Part shown: positions 1 through 6,798 of the stretch, piece after piece | Layout of the letters: each line of letters begins with the position of its first letter | How positions within the stretch are numbered: the stretch's first letter is position 1 | DNA from: Pseudomonadota bacterium | Lineage (GTDB): Bacteria; Pseudomonadota; Alphaproteobacteria; Rhizobiales; Hyphomicrobiaceae | Reading direction: 5' to 3' | NCBI GenBank assembly: GCA_021813195.1 | Contig: JAKALI010000199.1 | Location: 1 to 7,281 of the forward strand | Length of the DNA stretch: 7,281 nt | The notes under the pieces: model-generated | What the model was told of the DNA's origin: nothing | The model's input: only the letters and a program-made list of their open reading frames with translations | Databases searched by the model: none | Translations under genes and position numbers: made by a program

Positions 1-371
1 GTCTCGCGGGCAAGGATCACGTCACCTAAGAACGGGCGTGATTGGGGCCCGTTCTGAAGCACGTCGCGGGCGGGGAAGGAGAGCACGTTGGTCGGCTTGT
101 CCTGCCCGCGAAATTCGGCATTCAATCGCCGGACATCCTGATCGCATGACAGCGCCAGGCAGGCTTCCATCACACCGCCATGGGGACTTGAGACTTCCTT
201 GGCGAGTGCCGCCGCAGCGCGCTCAATCATTGCGGCGGAGGCAGCTGGATCAGGCCATTCGTCATCCTCGATCACGATATCGAGGTGAAGCCAAGCGATT
301 GTCTCCGAAAAATCGGTTGGCTCCGCGTCCGTTGGTGTGGGACGACGCATTATGTCCGGTTCGTCCGGCAT
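1..371 (-). CDS. ybeY: YbeY endoribonuclease, 5' part (3' end outside window)
   Basis: YbeY is a single-domain metal-dependent endoribonuclease for 16S rRNA 3'-end maturation and 70S ribosome quality control in the cytoplasm. The visible 123 codons begin at an ATG whose A is the last base of the phoH stop (TGATG, 1-nt overlap), so translation is probably coupled to phoH; an AAGGA lies 11 nt upstream inside phoH. A second in-frame Met at residue 8 is an alternative start. The family signature is clear: residues 83-100 read [18 protein letters not shown], followed by LGDVIL at 115-120. The N-terminal strand [14 protein letters not shown] at 28-41 also fits. The histidine-rich zinc site (HGxLHLxGxDH in the family) lies beyond the window edge and cannot be checked. 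The first ~25 residues are polar and poorly conserved, as often seen in alphaproteobacterial YbeY. Confidence 0.95.
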   Translation of the reverse strand, partial: MPDEPDIMRRPTPTDAEPTDFSETIAWLHLDIVIEDDEWPDPAASAAMIERAAAALAKEVSSPHGGVMEACLALSCDQDVRRLNAEFRGQDKPTNVLSFPARDVLQNGPQSRPFLGDVILARE

Positions 372-1381
372 CAGGATGCTTTTCCTTCGGCCTTGTCATA
401 GGCGGCAACGATGCGCGCAACCAGTTCTCGGCGCACCACGTCGCTCTGCGTGAAGCGCACCGTCTCGATGCCCTTGACGCCCGCAAGCAGGCCTACCGCC
501 TCCTCCAAACCTGAGCGCATGCCAGGCGGCAAATCGACCTGCGATGGATCACCCGTGATGACCATTTTTGAGCCTTCGCCCAGGCGCGTCAGAAACATCT
601 TCATTTGCATGCTGGTCGTATTTTGAGCCTCATCGAGAATGACGAATGAATGGGCGAGAGTGCGGCCGCGCATGAACGCCAGGGGCGCAATTTCGATGAC
701 GCCGGAGTCGATATCCTTCTCGACCTTCTCGGGCGGGAGCACATCGTCAAGTGCATCGTAGAGCGGACGCAAGTAGGGGTCCACCTTCTCGCGCATGTCG
801 CCGGGCAAAAAGCCCAAGCGCTCGCCCGCTTCTACCGCCGGGCGCGACAGGATGATCCGTTCGACAATGCCGCGTTCCAAGCACTGCGCGGCATAGGCAA
901 CGGCCAAATACGTCTTGCCCGTTCCAGCCGGCCCGACGCCAAAGACAAGGTCGGTCGAATCAAGAGCTCGGATGTAGGCGCTCTGCGCTGGCGTGCGGGC
1001 CTTTACGATTCGGCGCCGCGTTGCGATTTGCGCCAGGCTTTCCCCGGTCACACTGCGGTCCTGACGGGCATGACGAATAAATCCTTCCAAGTCTCCGGCG
1101 CTTACGGTTTCCCCCTTCAGAGCGCGGCCATAGGCCTCTTCGAGCACCGCGCGGGCGAGCAAACAGCCGGCTTCGGTGCCTTTGAGTGTGACGACATTGC
1201 CGTGGGGATGCGCTTCGATCCCGATGCGGTCTTCGATCAGCGCTAAATGCGCGTCATATTCACCAAGAGCACTCGTCAGTGCGCGATTGTCCTCGAAAGG
1301 GACGACAAGCCGGACGTCGGCGCTTTGTGTCTTGGGTGAGCGCCCTGCACCCGAGGCCGGTTGACCGCGATAGCCGTTCAA
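371..1381 (-). CDS. phoH: PhoH family ATPase (YbeZ type)
   Basis: This is a cytoplasmic P-loop ATPase of the PhoH/YbeZ family, encoded next to ybeY in most Proteobacteria and thought to work with YbeY in rRNA processing. The product is 336 aa, a normal length. An N-terminal KH-like region (about 22-100) precedes the ATPase core. Walker A is GPAGTGKT at 150-157, Walker B is VILDEAQN at 247-254, and [13 protein letters not shown] at 273-285 is the conserved sensor-like motif. [17 protein letters not shown] (179-195) is also typical of the family. The start is TTG at 1381: the codon directly before it is an in-frame TGA, AGGAG sits 7 nt upstream, and the next in-frame ATG is near residue 196, after Walker A. 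It ends in a 1-nt overlap with ybeY. The direct biochemical role of PhoH proteins remains partly inferred. Confidence 0.96.
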   Translation of the reverse strand: MNGYRGQPASGAGRSPKTQSADVRLVVPFEDNRALTSALGEYDAHLALIEDRIGIEAHPHGNVVTLKGTEAGCLLARAVLEEAYGRALKGETVSAGDLEGFIRHARQDRSVTGESLAQIATRRRIVKARTPAQSAYIRALDSTDLVFGVGPAGTGKTYLAVAYAAQCLERGIVERIILSRPAVEAGERLGFLPGDMREKVDPYLRPLYDALDDVLPPEKVEKDIDSGVIEIAPLAFMRGRTLAHSFVILDEAQNTTSMQMKMFLTRLGEGSKMVITGDPSQVDLPPGMRSGLEEAVGLLAGVKGIETVRFTQSDVVRRELVARIVAAYDKAEGKAS

Positions 1382-1388
1382 TCAGGTT

Positions 1389-1393
1389 CTCCT
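1389..1393 (-). promoter_or_regulatory. Ribosome binding site deciding the phoH TTG start
   Basis: AGGAG on the minus strand, 7 nt before the TTG at 1381. It is the best Shine-Dalgarno match in the phoH leader and supports use of this rare start codon. Confidence 0.75.
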
Positions 1394-1433
1394 GCACCCT
1401 GGCGCCCGATCGATGGACGCCGGATTATGCCGC

Positions 1434-1462
1434 ATCATAAGATGAGCCGCCGCCCTTGAAAA
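1434..1462 (-). promoter_or_regulatory. Possible sigma70-type promoter for phoH-ybeY
   Basis: On the minus strand TTTTCA (1462-1457, 4 of 6 matches to TTGACA) is followed after 17 nt by TATGAT (1439-1434, 5 of 6 matches to TATAAT). It lies in the 150-bp gap between miaB and phoH, about 50 nt before the phoH start. This is a pattern match only. Alternatively phoH may be read through from miaB, since no convincing terminator is seen in the gap. Confidence 0.3.
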
Positions 1463-1531
1463 CAGGGACGCGTATCGCAGGGGAGGCAAGCCCACCGACA
1501 ATGGGGGGCCCGATGCTTGAGAAGCGGATTC

Positions 1532-2896
1532 TCACGACGCGGCGATGACACCCGACAGACTGGCCGGCCCGTGGCGCTCAATGCTCACGGCGTGTGTTTG
1601 GCCCAACAATTCCGCACTGGCTCGGGCTTGTACGAGCTGAAGATAGGGTGTGCGGCCAACGAGATAACCGTCGTCACGACCCGTGCGCTCGAATAAGACG
1701 GGCACCGTCTGCCCAACGAAAGAGGCGTTGAAGCGCTCCTGTTGCGCCACCAGTACGGCCTGGAGTTGGTGCAGCCGCTCCGATTTCACGTCATTGGGAA
1801 CCTGGCCGTCCATATTGGCAGCCGGCGTGCCGGGGCGCGGACTGTATTTGAATGAAAACGCCTGAGCAAAACCGACCTGTTCGACCACCCGCAAGGTCGC
1901 AGAGAAATCATCATCGGTCTCGCCTGGAAACCCTACGATCAAATCCGTGGACAACGCGATATCCGGCCGAAATTGGCGGATGCGCCGGACGATCTCGATA
2001 TACTGATCGGCCGTGTGCTTGCGGTTCATGGCGGCCAGAATTCGGTCGGAACCGGACTGCACGGGCAGATGCAAGTAGGGCATGAGCTTGGCCACGCGGC
2101 CGTGGGCCTCAATGAGATCGTCCGTCATGTTGCGGGGATGGCTCGTCGTATAGCGAATGCGCTCAAGTCCATCGATCGCCGCCAACTCCTCGATGAGTCG
2201 CGCCAAGGTCACTTCGCGACCGTCGTCGCCGACCCCATGATAGGCGTTGACGTTCTGGCCGAGCAGCGTGAGTTCCCGAACACCTTGCGCGACAAGCCGG
2301 CGGGCCTCGCGCACCAAATCGGCCACAGGGCGGGAGTACTCCACGCCGCGCGTATAAGGTACGACGCAGAACGTACAGAACTTGTCACAGCCCTCCTGCA
2401 CGGTCAGGAACGCCGTGACGGCCCGCGGCCGACGGTCCTCACCCAGATGGTGGAACTTCTCCACGTCAGGAAATGCTGTCTCGACGAGCCGTTCGCCAGT
2501 CTGGCGGTTGCGCTCCAGCAATTCCGGGAGACGGTGGTAACTCTGCGGGCCGATGACCAGGTCAACCACAGGCGCCCGCGCGATGATCTCCGCACCTTCA
2601 GCTTGTGCGACGCAGCCGGCGACGGCGATGCGCATATCTTTCCCATCTCGGCGGCGTTTTTCGCGCACCGCGCGGATGCGGCCCAAATCCGAGTAAACTT
2701 TTTCAGCTGCTTTTTCGCGAATGTGACAGGTGTTGAGGACGACGAGGTCCGCCTCGCCGATGTCGTTCGTTTCCTCAAAGCCGTTGGTGACGAGCTGCTC
2801 CGTCATGCGCTCGCTGTCATAGACGTTCATCTGGCAGCCAAACGTTTTAACGAAAACTTTGCTTTTCACGGTCCCATCGTCAGGCTTTGCGGACAT
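1532..2896 (-). CDS. miaB: tRNA-2-methylthio-N6-dimethylallyladenosine synthase MiaB
   Basis: MiaB is a radical-SAM methylthiotransferase that converts i6A37 to ms2i6A37 in tRNAs reading UNN codons. The ATG at 2896 gives 454 aa, the usual length, with GGAGG 9 nt upstream. The frame is open 44 codons further to a TTG at 3028, but that extension is basic, unlike the family and has no good ribosome site. From the ATG, the N-terminal UPF0004 domain carries cluster-binding C21 ([12 protein letters not shown]), C57 ([10 protein letters not shown]) and C95 (AVAGCVAQ). The radical-SAM motif CDKFCTFC gives C170, C174 and C177. [17 protein letters not shown] (276-292) and [14 protein letters not shown] (318-331) are family signatures. 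A TRAM RNA-binding domain occupies about 388-452. All six cysteines needed for the two [4Fe-4S] clusters are present. The gap to plsC upstream is 220 bp. Confidence 0.97.
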   Translation of the reverse strand: MSAKPDDGTVKSKVFVKTFGCQMNVYDSERMTEQLVTNGFEETNDIGEADLVVLNTCHIREKAAEKVYSDLGRIRAVREKRRRDGKDMRIAVAGCVAQAEGAEIIARAPVVDLVIGPQSYHRLPELLERNRQTGERLVETAFPDVEKFHHLGEDRRPRAVTAFLTVQEGCDKFCTFCVVPYTRGVEYSRPVADLVREARRLVAQGVRELTLLGQNVNAYHGVGDDGREVTLARLIEELAAIDGLERIRYTTSHPRNMTDDLIEAHGRVAKLMPYLHLPVQSGSDRILAAMNRKHTADQYIEIVRRIRQFRPDIALSTDLIVGFPGETDDDFSATLRVVEQVGFAQAFSFKYSPRPGTPAANMDGQVPNDVKSERLHQLQAVLVAQQERFNASFVGQTVPVLFERTGRDDGYLVGRTPYLQLVQARASAELLGQTHAVSIERHGPASLSGVIAAS

Positions 2897-2905
2897 TTTG
2901 ATCGC

Positions 2906-2910
2906 CCTCC
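2906..2910 (-). promoter_or_regulatory. Ribosome binding site deciding the miaB start
   Basis: GGAGG on the minus strand, 9 nt before the ATG at 2896. It favours this ATG over the in-frame TTG at 3028. Confidence 0.75.
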
Positions 2911-3049
2911 GACGATCTGCGTGTGCGTACAGCTGGAGCGAAACACCCAGTCGGTTCGCTAACTTTCCTCCGCGATACCGCAACAGGCGAAGGTCGCGCA
3001 GGGACGGGACCCTTGGCTCATGCCTCAAATGCTAGCGCCGATCTCGCTT

Positions 3050-3066
3050 ATGCTGCAATGCAGCAT
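3050..3066. repeat. 17-bp perfect palindrome upstream of miaB
   Basis: ATGCTGCA and TGCAGCAT are perfect 8-base inverted arms around one central base. The element lies in the 220-bp plsC-miaB gap, about 154 nt before the miaB ATG and 51 nt after the plsC stop. A one-base centre and no following T-run argue against a terminator. A dimeric regulator site is possible but no regulator is identified. Confidence 0.6.
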
Positions 3067-3116
3067 TCTCGAGCGCGATTGTCGAGGAAAAAATCGAATC
3101 TAAACCCAGCACAAAG

Positions 3117-3992
3117 TTAGCGCCAATTGCCGCCGTCGGCACGCCGGATCGGCACTTTTCGGGACACCTGCGGCGGTTGGGTCACGCTGAGAGGTTCGCC
3201 GCGGGGCCGCGCGCGAAGAGTGCGCACCACGCCCTCCCTCACGGCCAATTCGGTGCGTTGCGCTAAATCCTTGCGGTCAGCGAAATCCGCAAGCTCGACG
3301 GGTGGACCGATTTTCACCACGACATCGAGCGGTCCTGCCTTCAGCAACTCCCAGGCATGGCTTTGCATCTCCATGTCTCCATACCAGCCGACAAGTGGCC
3401 GGTCAGCGCGCTCAATAGGAACGCCGTGGAGACGAGCATAAACGAGTGAAACAGTCTGCACGACGGGAGCGTTCGAAGCGCTAAAGTCCACACCGACGGG
3501 CCGCGCGGCGGCGAACAGCGAGGACATGAAGGGCAGTACACGATTGCCATCACTCGACGTGCCTTCCGCAAACAAGACGATGGCGTCGCCCGCCTTCAAG
3601 CGCTCGGCAATTTCTCCAGCCGTTTCCCCTACGGAAGTGCGTCGCGTGCGGTCCACGAACACCGTGCGCTGTAGGCGCGCCAGCGAAGACACGAATGGCC
3701 AGTTGCCAACCTCTTTCTTTGCGACAAAGGAGACGGGTGCTACCGCGGACAGCACGGGGATATCCAACCAAGAGGTATGGTTGGCGACCAGCAGGACGGG
3801 CCTTGAGCGTTCGACGGTCCCCTCAATTTCCAACCGCAAGCCGAGAATGCGGCAGACGCGGCGGTGATACCAGTGCGGCAGATTTCGCGCCGCCTTTGGT
3901 GCAACACGCAGCAGGGCCGCCTGCACCGGCATGAGCGGCACGGTTAAACCCAGGAATCCGGTTAGGATACTCGCGGCGCGCAGTCTGCTCAT
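3117..3992 (-). CDS. plsC: 1-acyl-sn-glycerol-3-phosphate acyltransferase family protein (PlsC-like)
   Basis: This is a membrane-associated lysophospholipid acyltransferase, expected to transfer an acyl chain to lysophosphatidic acid in phospholipid synthesis. The product is 291 aa. A hydrophobic segment at about 8-30 is a likely membrane anchor. The catalytic HX4D motif is NHTSWLD (H72, D77). VFVDR at 111-115 is motif II and FAEGTSSDG at 141-149 is motif III (glycerol-phosphate binding). YGDMEMQSHAWELL (204-217) follows as in many alphaproteobacterial homologues. The last ~35 residues are basic and Pro/Arg-rich and look disordered. The ATG lies 31 nt after rimI, suggesting cotranscription, but there is no good Shine-Dalgarno sequence before it. 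The family also includes OlsA (lyso-ornithine lipid acylation); the sequence does not separate the two, so the substrate is uncertain. Confidence 0.88.
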   Translation of the reverse strand: MSRLRAASILTGFLGLTVPLMPVQAALLRVAPKAARNLPHWYHRRVCRILGLRLEIEGTVERSRPVLLVANHTSWLDIPVLSAVAPVSFVAKKEVGNWPFVSSLARLQRTVFVDRTRRTSVGETAGEIAERLKAGDAIVLFAEGTSSDGNRVLPFMSSLFAAARPVGVDFSASNAPVVQTVSLVYARLHGVPIERADRPLVGWYGDMEMQSHAWELLKAGPLDVVVKIGPPVELADFADRKDLAQRTELAVREGVVRTLRARPRGEPLSVTQPPQVSRKVPIRRADGGNWR

Positions 3993-4023
3993 AAAGTGAG
4001 GATGGGTCGATCAGCCGGTCGGT

Positions 4024-4515
4024 TCAAGGTGCAAGTGCCCGCGACATCGTGATGGCGTCGACGGCGCGGCCTCCAGCGCGCTGATAGTAGCCGGTCCGCC
4101 GGCCAGAAATCTCAAATCCAAGCGATCCGTATAGAGCGTTTGCGGCGGCGTTGTCCTCGGCCACCTCGAGAAAAACACGGCCGATTTCGGCACGCTGGGC
4201 TGCGCGCATTAGGCCCTCGACGAGAGCCCGTCCGATCCCTTGGCGCTGCCAGTGCGGATCAACCCCGAGGGTCAGGATCTCAGCTTCGTCGGAGACGAGG
4301 TGGGCGAGAATGAAGCCGACAACGTTGGTGGGTGCGATTTGCGTGGCTACGAAGCCGACGGCATTCGTGTTCTCCAACAGACGTCGCAGACTGTCGGCGT
4401 CCCAGGCCGGCTGGAACAATGCAGCATGCACACGCGCCATATCGTCCGCACGCTCAGGTCCGGCCAGAAGCAGGCTGAGATTACGCGGATCGGCGCGTCC
4501 GGTTACGGCGGTCAT
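4024..4515 (-). CDS. rimI: GNAT-family N-acetyltransferase, RimI (ribosomal protein S18 alanine acetyltransferase)
   Basis: RimI acetylates the N-terminal alanine of ribosomal protein S18 using acetyl-CoA. The product is 163 aa, normal for the family. The acetyl-CoA pyrophosphate loop is QRQGIGRA at 90-97, preceded by the beta-4 strand AEILTLGVDPHW (78-89). LEVAEDNAAANALYGSLGFE (116-135) matches the conserved RimI segment with the catalytic-region Glu117 and Asn122. YYQRAGGRAVDAITMSRAL forms the usual C-terminus. The ATG overlaps the tsaB stop by 4 nt (ATGA), so translation is probably coupled. The tsaB-rimI pairing supports the RimI name over other GNAT enzymes; the true substrate is inferred from family and context. 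Confidence 0.9.
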   Translation of the reverse strand: MTAVTGRADPRNLSLLLAGPERADDMARVHAALFQPAWDADSLRRLLENTNAVGFVATQIAPTNVVGFILAHLVSDEAEILTLGVDPHWQRQGIGRALVEGLMRAAQRAEIGRVFLEVAEDNAAANALYGSLGFEISGRRTGYYQRAGGRAVDAITMSRALAP

Positions 4516-5249
4516 CGCATAGCCCTCGCGATTGACATGTTGGACGGTGGTTTGGCGTCCGGGGCCCGCAAATACAGAGGCATCAGCGGTCCCGGGTTGG
4601 GGCTGGCGTTCATCGCGTGTCGCACGAGGACACGTGCGTCTGGAAGCAGCTCTGGCGTGCCCGCGGCGAGACCTTCCACCACGCGCATTGGAAAAGCGTT
4701 CTCCCGAAGGCCCTTGGCGGCCGCACCTAATGCCGCCGCGCCAGTTCCGATGGCAAGGATCTGGCGATCGGGCAACAGTTGGGCCGCCATGGATAGCGAG
4801 AGCACCTGGGGTTCTAGAATCGTTCGCGCCTCAGCATCCAGGATTTCGACGTAAACTTCGCTCCTGTTGGCATCGTGGGCGACGAGAATCACCTCGCCGC
4901 TCGGCCCACGGCCCTTCCAGCGTTCGAGCGCCGCGGCCCCGATGCACCACAGGCTCGAAAAGGAGACGGTAGGCACCGAGAGCGCCAGTCCGAACGCGCG
5001 CGCCGCAGCGACTCCGATGCGCGTACCGGTGAATGTTCCCGGGCCGTGCGTCACCGCAATGCGATCAATCTGCGCCGGCGAAATGCCGGCATGGGCGAGA
5101 ACGCGGGCAATCATGGGCATCAGGGCTTCAGCATGGCCCGCGCGCATGTGGGATGCCTCGCTTGTGATCTGCACTTGTCCGTCAGCGGCTTGCACGAGCA
5201 CGGCCGCCGAACAACTATCGAAGCACGTATCGAAACCCAGCACATTCAT
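4512..5249 (-). CDS. tsaB: tRNA threonylcarbamoyladenosine biosynthesis protein TsaB
   Basis: TsaB (YeaZ) is the non-catalytic ASKHA-fold partner that binds TsaD and TsaE for t6A37 formation on ANN-decoding tRNAs. From the ATG at 5249 the product is 245 aa. The N-terminus MNVLGFDTCFDSCSAAVLV is the usual first strand and loop. HMRAGHAEALMPMI (34-47) and VTHGPGTFTGTRIGVAAAR (66-84) are family hallmarks. PLYLRAPDAKPP near the C-terminus is also typical. A GTG at 5267 would add six residues (MCSIRA), but the family begins at the ATG. Neither start has a recognisable Shine-Dalgarno sequence. The stop overlaps the rimI start. TsaD and TsaE are not in the window. The gap to the nitroreductase upstream is 137 bp and may hold its own promoter. 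Confidence 0.94.
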   Translation of the reverse strand: MNVLGFDTCFDSCSAAVLVQAADGQVQITSEASHMRAGHAEALMPMIARVLAHAGISPAQIDRIAVTHGPGTFTGTRIGVAAARAFGLALSVPTVSFSSLWCIGAAALERWKGRGPSGEVILVAHDANRSEVYVEILDAEARTILEPQVLSLSMAAQLLPDRQILAIGTGAAALGAAAKGLRENAFPMRVVEGLAAGTPELLPDARVLVRHAMNASPNPGPLMPLYLRAPDAKPPSNMSIARAMR

Positions 5250-5271
5250 CGCGCGGATACTACACACCGTT

Positions 5272-5289
5272 CATGACAATCCATGACAA
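5272..5289. repeat. Tandem 8-mer repeat upstream of tsaB
   Basis: CATGACAA occurs at 5272-5279 and again at 5282-5289, a 10-nt period, about 23 nt before the tsaB ATG. On the minus strand each copy contains TTGTCA, one base from the -35 consensus TTGACA, but no well-spaced -10 was found. The spacing of one helical turn would fit protein binding, or it may be chance. Confidence 0.35.
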
Positions 5290-5386
5290 GGCCATCTCCC
5301 CGTCAGGCTCGCTTAGGCGGACCCTTTCGCGCTATCGCGACCAGTAGCTCCTGGCCAACCTGGCGAGCGCGAACCGTGGTGGCCTA

Positions 5387-5977
5387 TCACACGATGCGCG
5401 CAATGTCGTCGAAATCAAATCGCGGCGAACGCGGGTAGAGCGCTTGCGCGTCGCCGTAGCCGAGGTTGCACAAAAAATTAGATTGGATGCGGGTCCCTGC
5501 GAAGAATTCCCGATCGACGCCAGCATTGTCGAACCCCGACATCGGGCCGCAGTCGAGGCCGCAGGCGCGCGCGGCGAGGATGAAGTAGCCACCTTGAAGA
5601 GAGCCGTTACGGAAGGCACTGGTTGCGGTGAACTCGGTCTTGCCCGCAAACCAGCTCTTGGCATCGGCATGGGGAAACAGGCGCGGCAGATGCTCGTAGA
5701 AGTCGAGGTCGAAACCAAGGATCGCGGTCACCGGGGCGCTCATCGTCTTGTCCACGTTGCCTTCCATCAGCAAAGGCTTGAGACGCGCTTTTGCCTCCGC
5801 TGAGCGCACAAACACAATGCGCGCCGGGCTCGAATTGGCACTCGTGGGCGCCCATTTCATGAGATCGACGATTTGGCGCAGCACGGCGTCCGGCACCTCG
5901 CGGGGCAGCCAGGCGTTGTGGGTGCGAGCCGCAGTGAAGAGTTGGGCTAGGGCATCGGTGCTCAGGGGTTCAGACAT
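5387..5977 (-). CDS. rutE: Malonic semialdehyde reductase / nitroreductase family protein (RutE-like)
   Basis: This is an FMN-dependent nitroreductase-fold oxidoreductase of the RutE/HadB type; E. coli RutE reduces malonic semialdehyde to 3-hydroxypropionate in pyrimidine-ring degradation. From the ATG at 5977 the product is 196 aa, the same as I recall for E. coli RutE, and AAGGAG lies 8 nt upstream. An earlier ATG at 6004 would add nine residues whose codons contain that ribosome site, so it is less likely. Signatures in order: [10 protein letters not shown] (14-23, FMN contact RTHN), [19 protein letters not shown] (40-58), [11 protein letters not shown] (100-110), [18 protein letters not shown] (121-138), [11 protein letters not shown] (140-150) and NLGYGD (171-176). 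No other rut gene is in the window, so the physiological substrate may differ. A terminator-like hairpin separates it from the NifU gene upstream. Confidence 0.88.
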   Translation of the reverse strand: MSEPLSTDALAQLFTAARTHNAWLPREVPDAVLRQIVDLMKWAPTSANSSPARIVFVRSAEAKARLKPLLMEGNVDKTMSAPVTAILGFDLDFYEHLPRLFPHADAKSWFAGKTEFTATSAFRNGSLQGGYFILAARACGLDCGPMSGFDNAGVDREFFAGTRIQSNFLCNLGYGDAQALYPRSPRFDFDDIARIV

Positions 5978-5985
5978 GAAGATGG

Positions 5986-5991
5986 CTCCTT
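5986..5991 (-). promoter_or_regulatory. Ribosome binding site deciding the nitroreductase start
   Basis: AAGGAG on the minus strand, 8 nt before the ATG at 5977. It lies inside the reading frame that would begin at the upstream ATG at 6004, so it argues for the shorter protein. Confidence 0.75.
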
Positions 5992-6010
5992 GGTTATGCG
6001 GCATCTAACG

Positions 6011-6038
6011 AAAAGCCCTGCTCATCGGAGCAGGGCTT
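6011..6038 (-). terminator. Intrinsic terminator after the NifU-family gene
   Basis: A perfect 11-bp GC-rich stem (arms 6013-6023 and 6028-6038) closes a 4-nt loop. On the minus strand the arms read AAGCCCTGCTC and GAGCAGGGCTT, and the 3' arm runs into TTTT then CGTT. It lies 62 nt after the NifU stop and 33 nt before the nitroreductase ATG. The T-run is short, so termination may be partial and some readthrough into the nitroreductase gene is possible. Confidence 0.75.
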
Positions 6039-6100
6039 CATGCCGGGATGATTAGCGCTCATCTCGCGGCTGGCTCCGCGGGCGCGACGATAACGTTCGC

Positions 6101-6649
6101 TTAGACCGCCTGGACTTCCTGCACGTCCGGACAAAAATGGCGCAGCAGGTTTTCAATGCCGTGACGCAGGGTAGCCGTTGAGCTCGGGCAGCCGGAGCAG
6201 GCGCCCCGCATGTGGAGATAGACGACACCATCGCGGAACCCCGCAAACGTGATATCGCCGCCGTCCTGCGCGACCGCGGGCCGCACGCGCGTTTCAAGCA
6301 GTTCCTTAATGGTCGCCACGACTTCGGCGTCGGCGGGATCGAAGTTTTCGTCGGCCTCGTCGTTCGCACCCTCGGCTACGGCCGCGCCCGACATGTAGTG
6401 CTCCATGATCGCACCCAGCACCATGGGCTTCAGATGCTGCCATTCAGCACCGGACTTGGTCACCGAAATGAAATCGGAGCCCAGAAACACACCGGCCACC
6501 CCGTCGATTTCGAATAGCCGGCTGGCGAGCGGCGAACCTTTCGCCTCGTCCTTGGAGCGGAAATCGGCCGTCCCGCTTGGCAAGACGGGCTTGCCCGGAA
6601 TGAACTTCAGCGTCACCGGGTTGGGCGTCGCTTCGGTTTGGATAAACAT
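6101..6649 (-). CDS. NifU family Fe-S cluster carrier protein (Nfu_N + NifU domains)
   Basis: This is a cytoplasmic Fe-S scaffold/carrier that delivers [4Fe-4S] clusters to client enzymes. The product is 182 aa, the usual length for alphaproteobacterial and mitochondrial NFU1-type proteins. The Nfu_N domain covers about 1-88 and opens with the hallmark MFIQTEATPNPVTLKFIPG; FLGSDFISVTK and EWQHLKPMVLGAIMEHYMSG follow. After an acidic linker (94-107) comes the NifU C-terminal domain (about 108-182), with RPAVAQDGGDITF and the cluster-binding CXXC at C151 and C154 (GACSGCPSST). GGGAG lies 8 nt before the ATG. A candidate promoter lies upstream and a terminator downstream, so it may be a single-gene unit. 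MiaB, encoded further along, is the type of Fe-S enzyme such carriers serve. It is not E. coli NfuA in architecture, so I give no symbol. Confidence 0.95.
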   Translation of the reverse strand: MFIQTEATPNPVTLKFIPGKPVLPSGTADFRSKDEAKGSPLASRLFEIDGVAGVFLGSDFISVTKSGAEWQHLKPMVLGAIMEHYMSGAAVAEGANDEADENFDPADAEVVATIKELLETRVRPAVAQDGGDITFAGFRDGVVYLHMRGACSGCPSSTATLRHGIENLLRHFCPDVQEVQAV

Positions 6650-6707
6650 GGGACCGTCTCCCTTCGCGGAGCCGTCGGCCTCCGCAGATTAGAATTCTTC
6701 AAAACAA

Positions 6708-6736
6708 GATATAGGTCAACTCGAAAAGCCTGTCGA
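6708..6736 (-). promoter_or_regulatory. Candidate sigma70-type promoter of the NifU-family gene
   Basis: On the minus strand TCGACA (6736-6731, 5 of 6 to TTGACA) and TATATC (6713-6708, 4 of 6 to TATAAT) are separated by exactly 17 nt, about 60 nt before the start codon. A TTGACC nearer the gene is an alternative -35 but its -10 is poorer. The surrounding 149-bp gap is locally AT-richer than the genes. Confidence 0.4.
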
Positions 6737-6738
6737 GT
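6719..6738. repeat. Inverted repeat overlapping the NifU-gene promoter
   Basis: ACTCGA (6719-6724) and TCGAGT (6733-6738) are perfect inverted arms with an 8-nt centre. The right arm overlaps the candidate -35 box and the left arm falls in the promoter spacer, the position of a typical operator. The binding protein is unknown. Confidence 0.4.
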
Positions 6739-6798
6739 CGGCGCATCGCACAACCCTGTGAACCATCGTGCTCCAAGGGGTAACCGCGCGCGAGAATT

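Noticed and set aside
38..514. Plus-strand ORF (158 codons) across ybeY and the phoH 3' end
   Set aside because: The opposite strand encodes the YbeY signature and the PhoH C-terminus. The product is Arg-rich low-complexity, as expected of a shadow.
650..1246. Plus-strand ORF (198 codons) opposite phoH
   Set aside because: It lies fully within phoH, which carries Walker A and B; the antisense product has no recognisable features.
1518..1534. Small hairpin (TGAGAA/TTCTCA) at the miaB stop as a terminator
   Set aside because: The stem is only 6 bp, AT-containing, overlaps the stop codon and is not followed by a T-run.
1973..2962. Long plus-strand ORF (329 codons) opposite miaB
   Set aside because: MiaB is identified on the other strand through all its motifs. 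The antisense frame has no recognisable domain and is a shadow of GC-rich codon use.
2897..3028. 44-codon N-terminal extension of MiaB from a TTG
   Set aside because: The segment is basic, does not resemble MiaB N-termini, and a well-placed GGAGG serves the internal ATG at 2896.
5325..5345. Short TCGCG-CTAT-CGCGA hairpin between the nitroreductase and tsaB
   Set aside because: Only 5 bp and without a T-run on either strand; expected by chance in GC-rich DNA.
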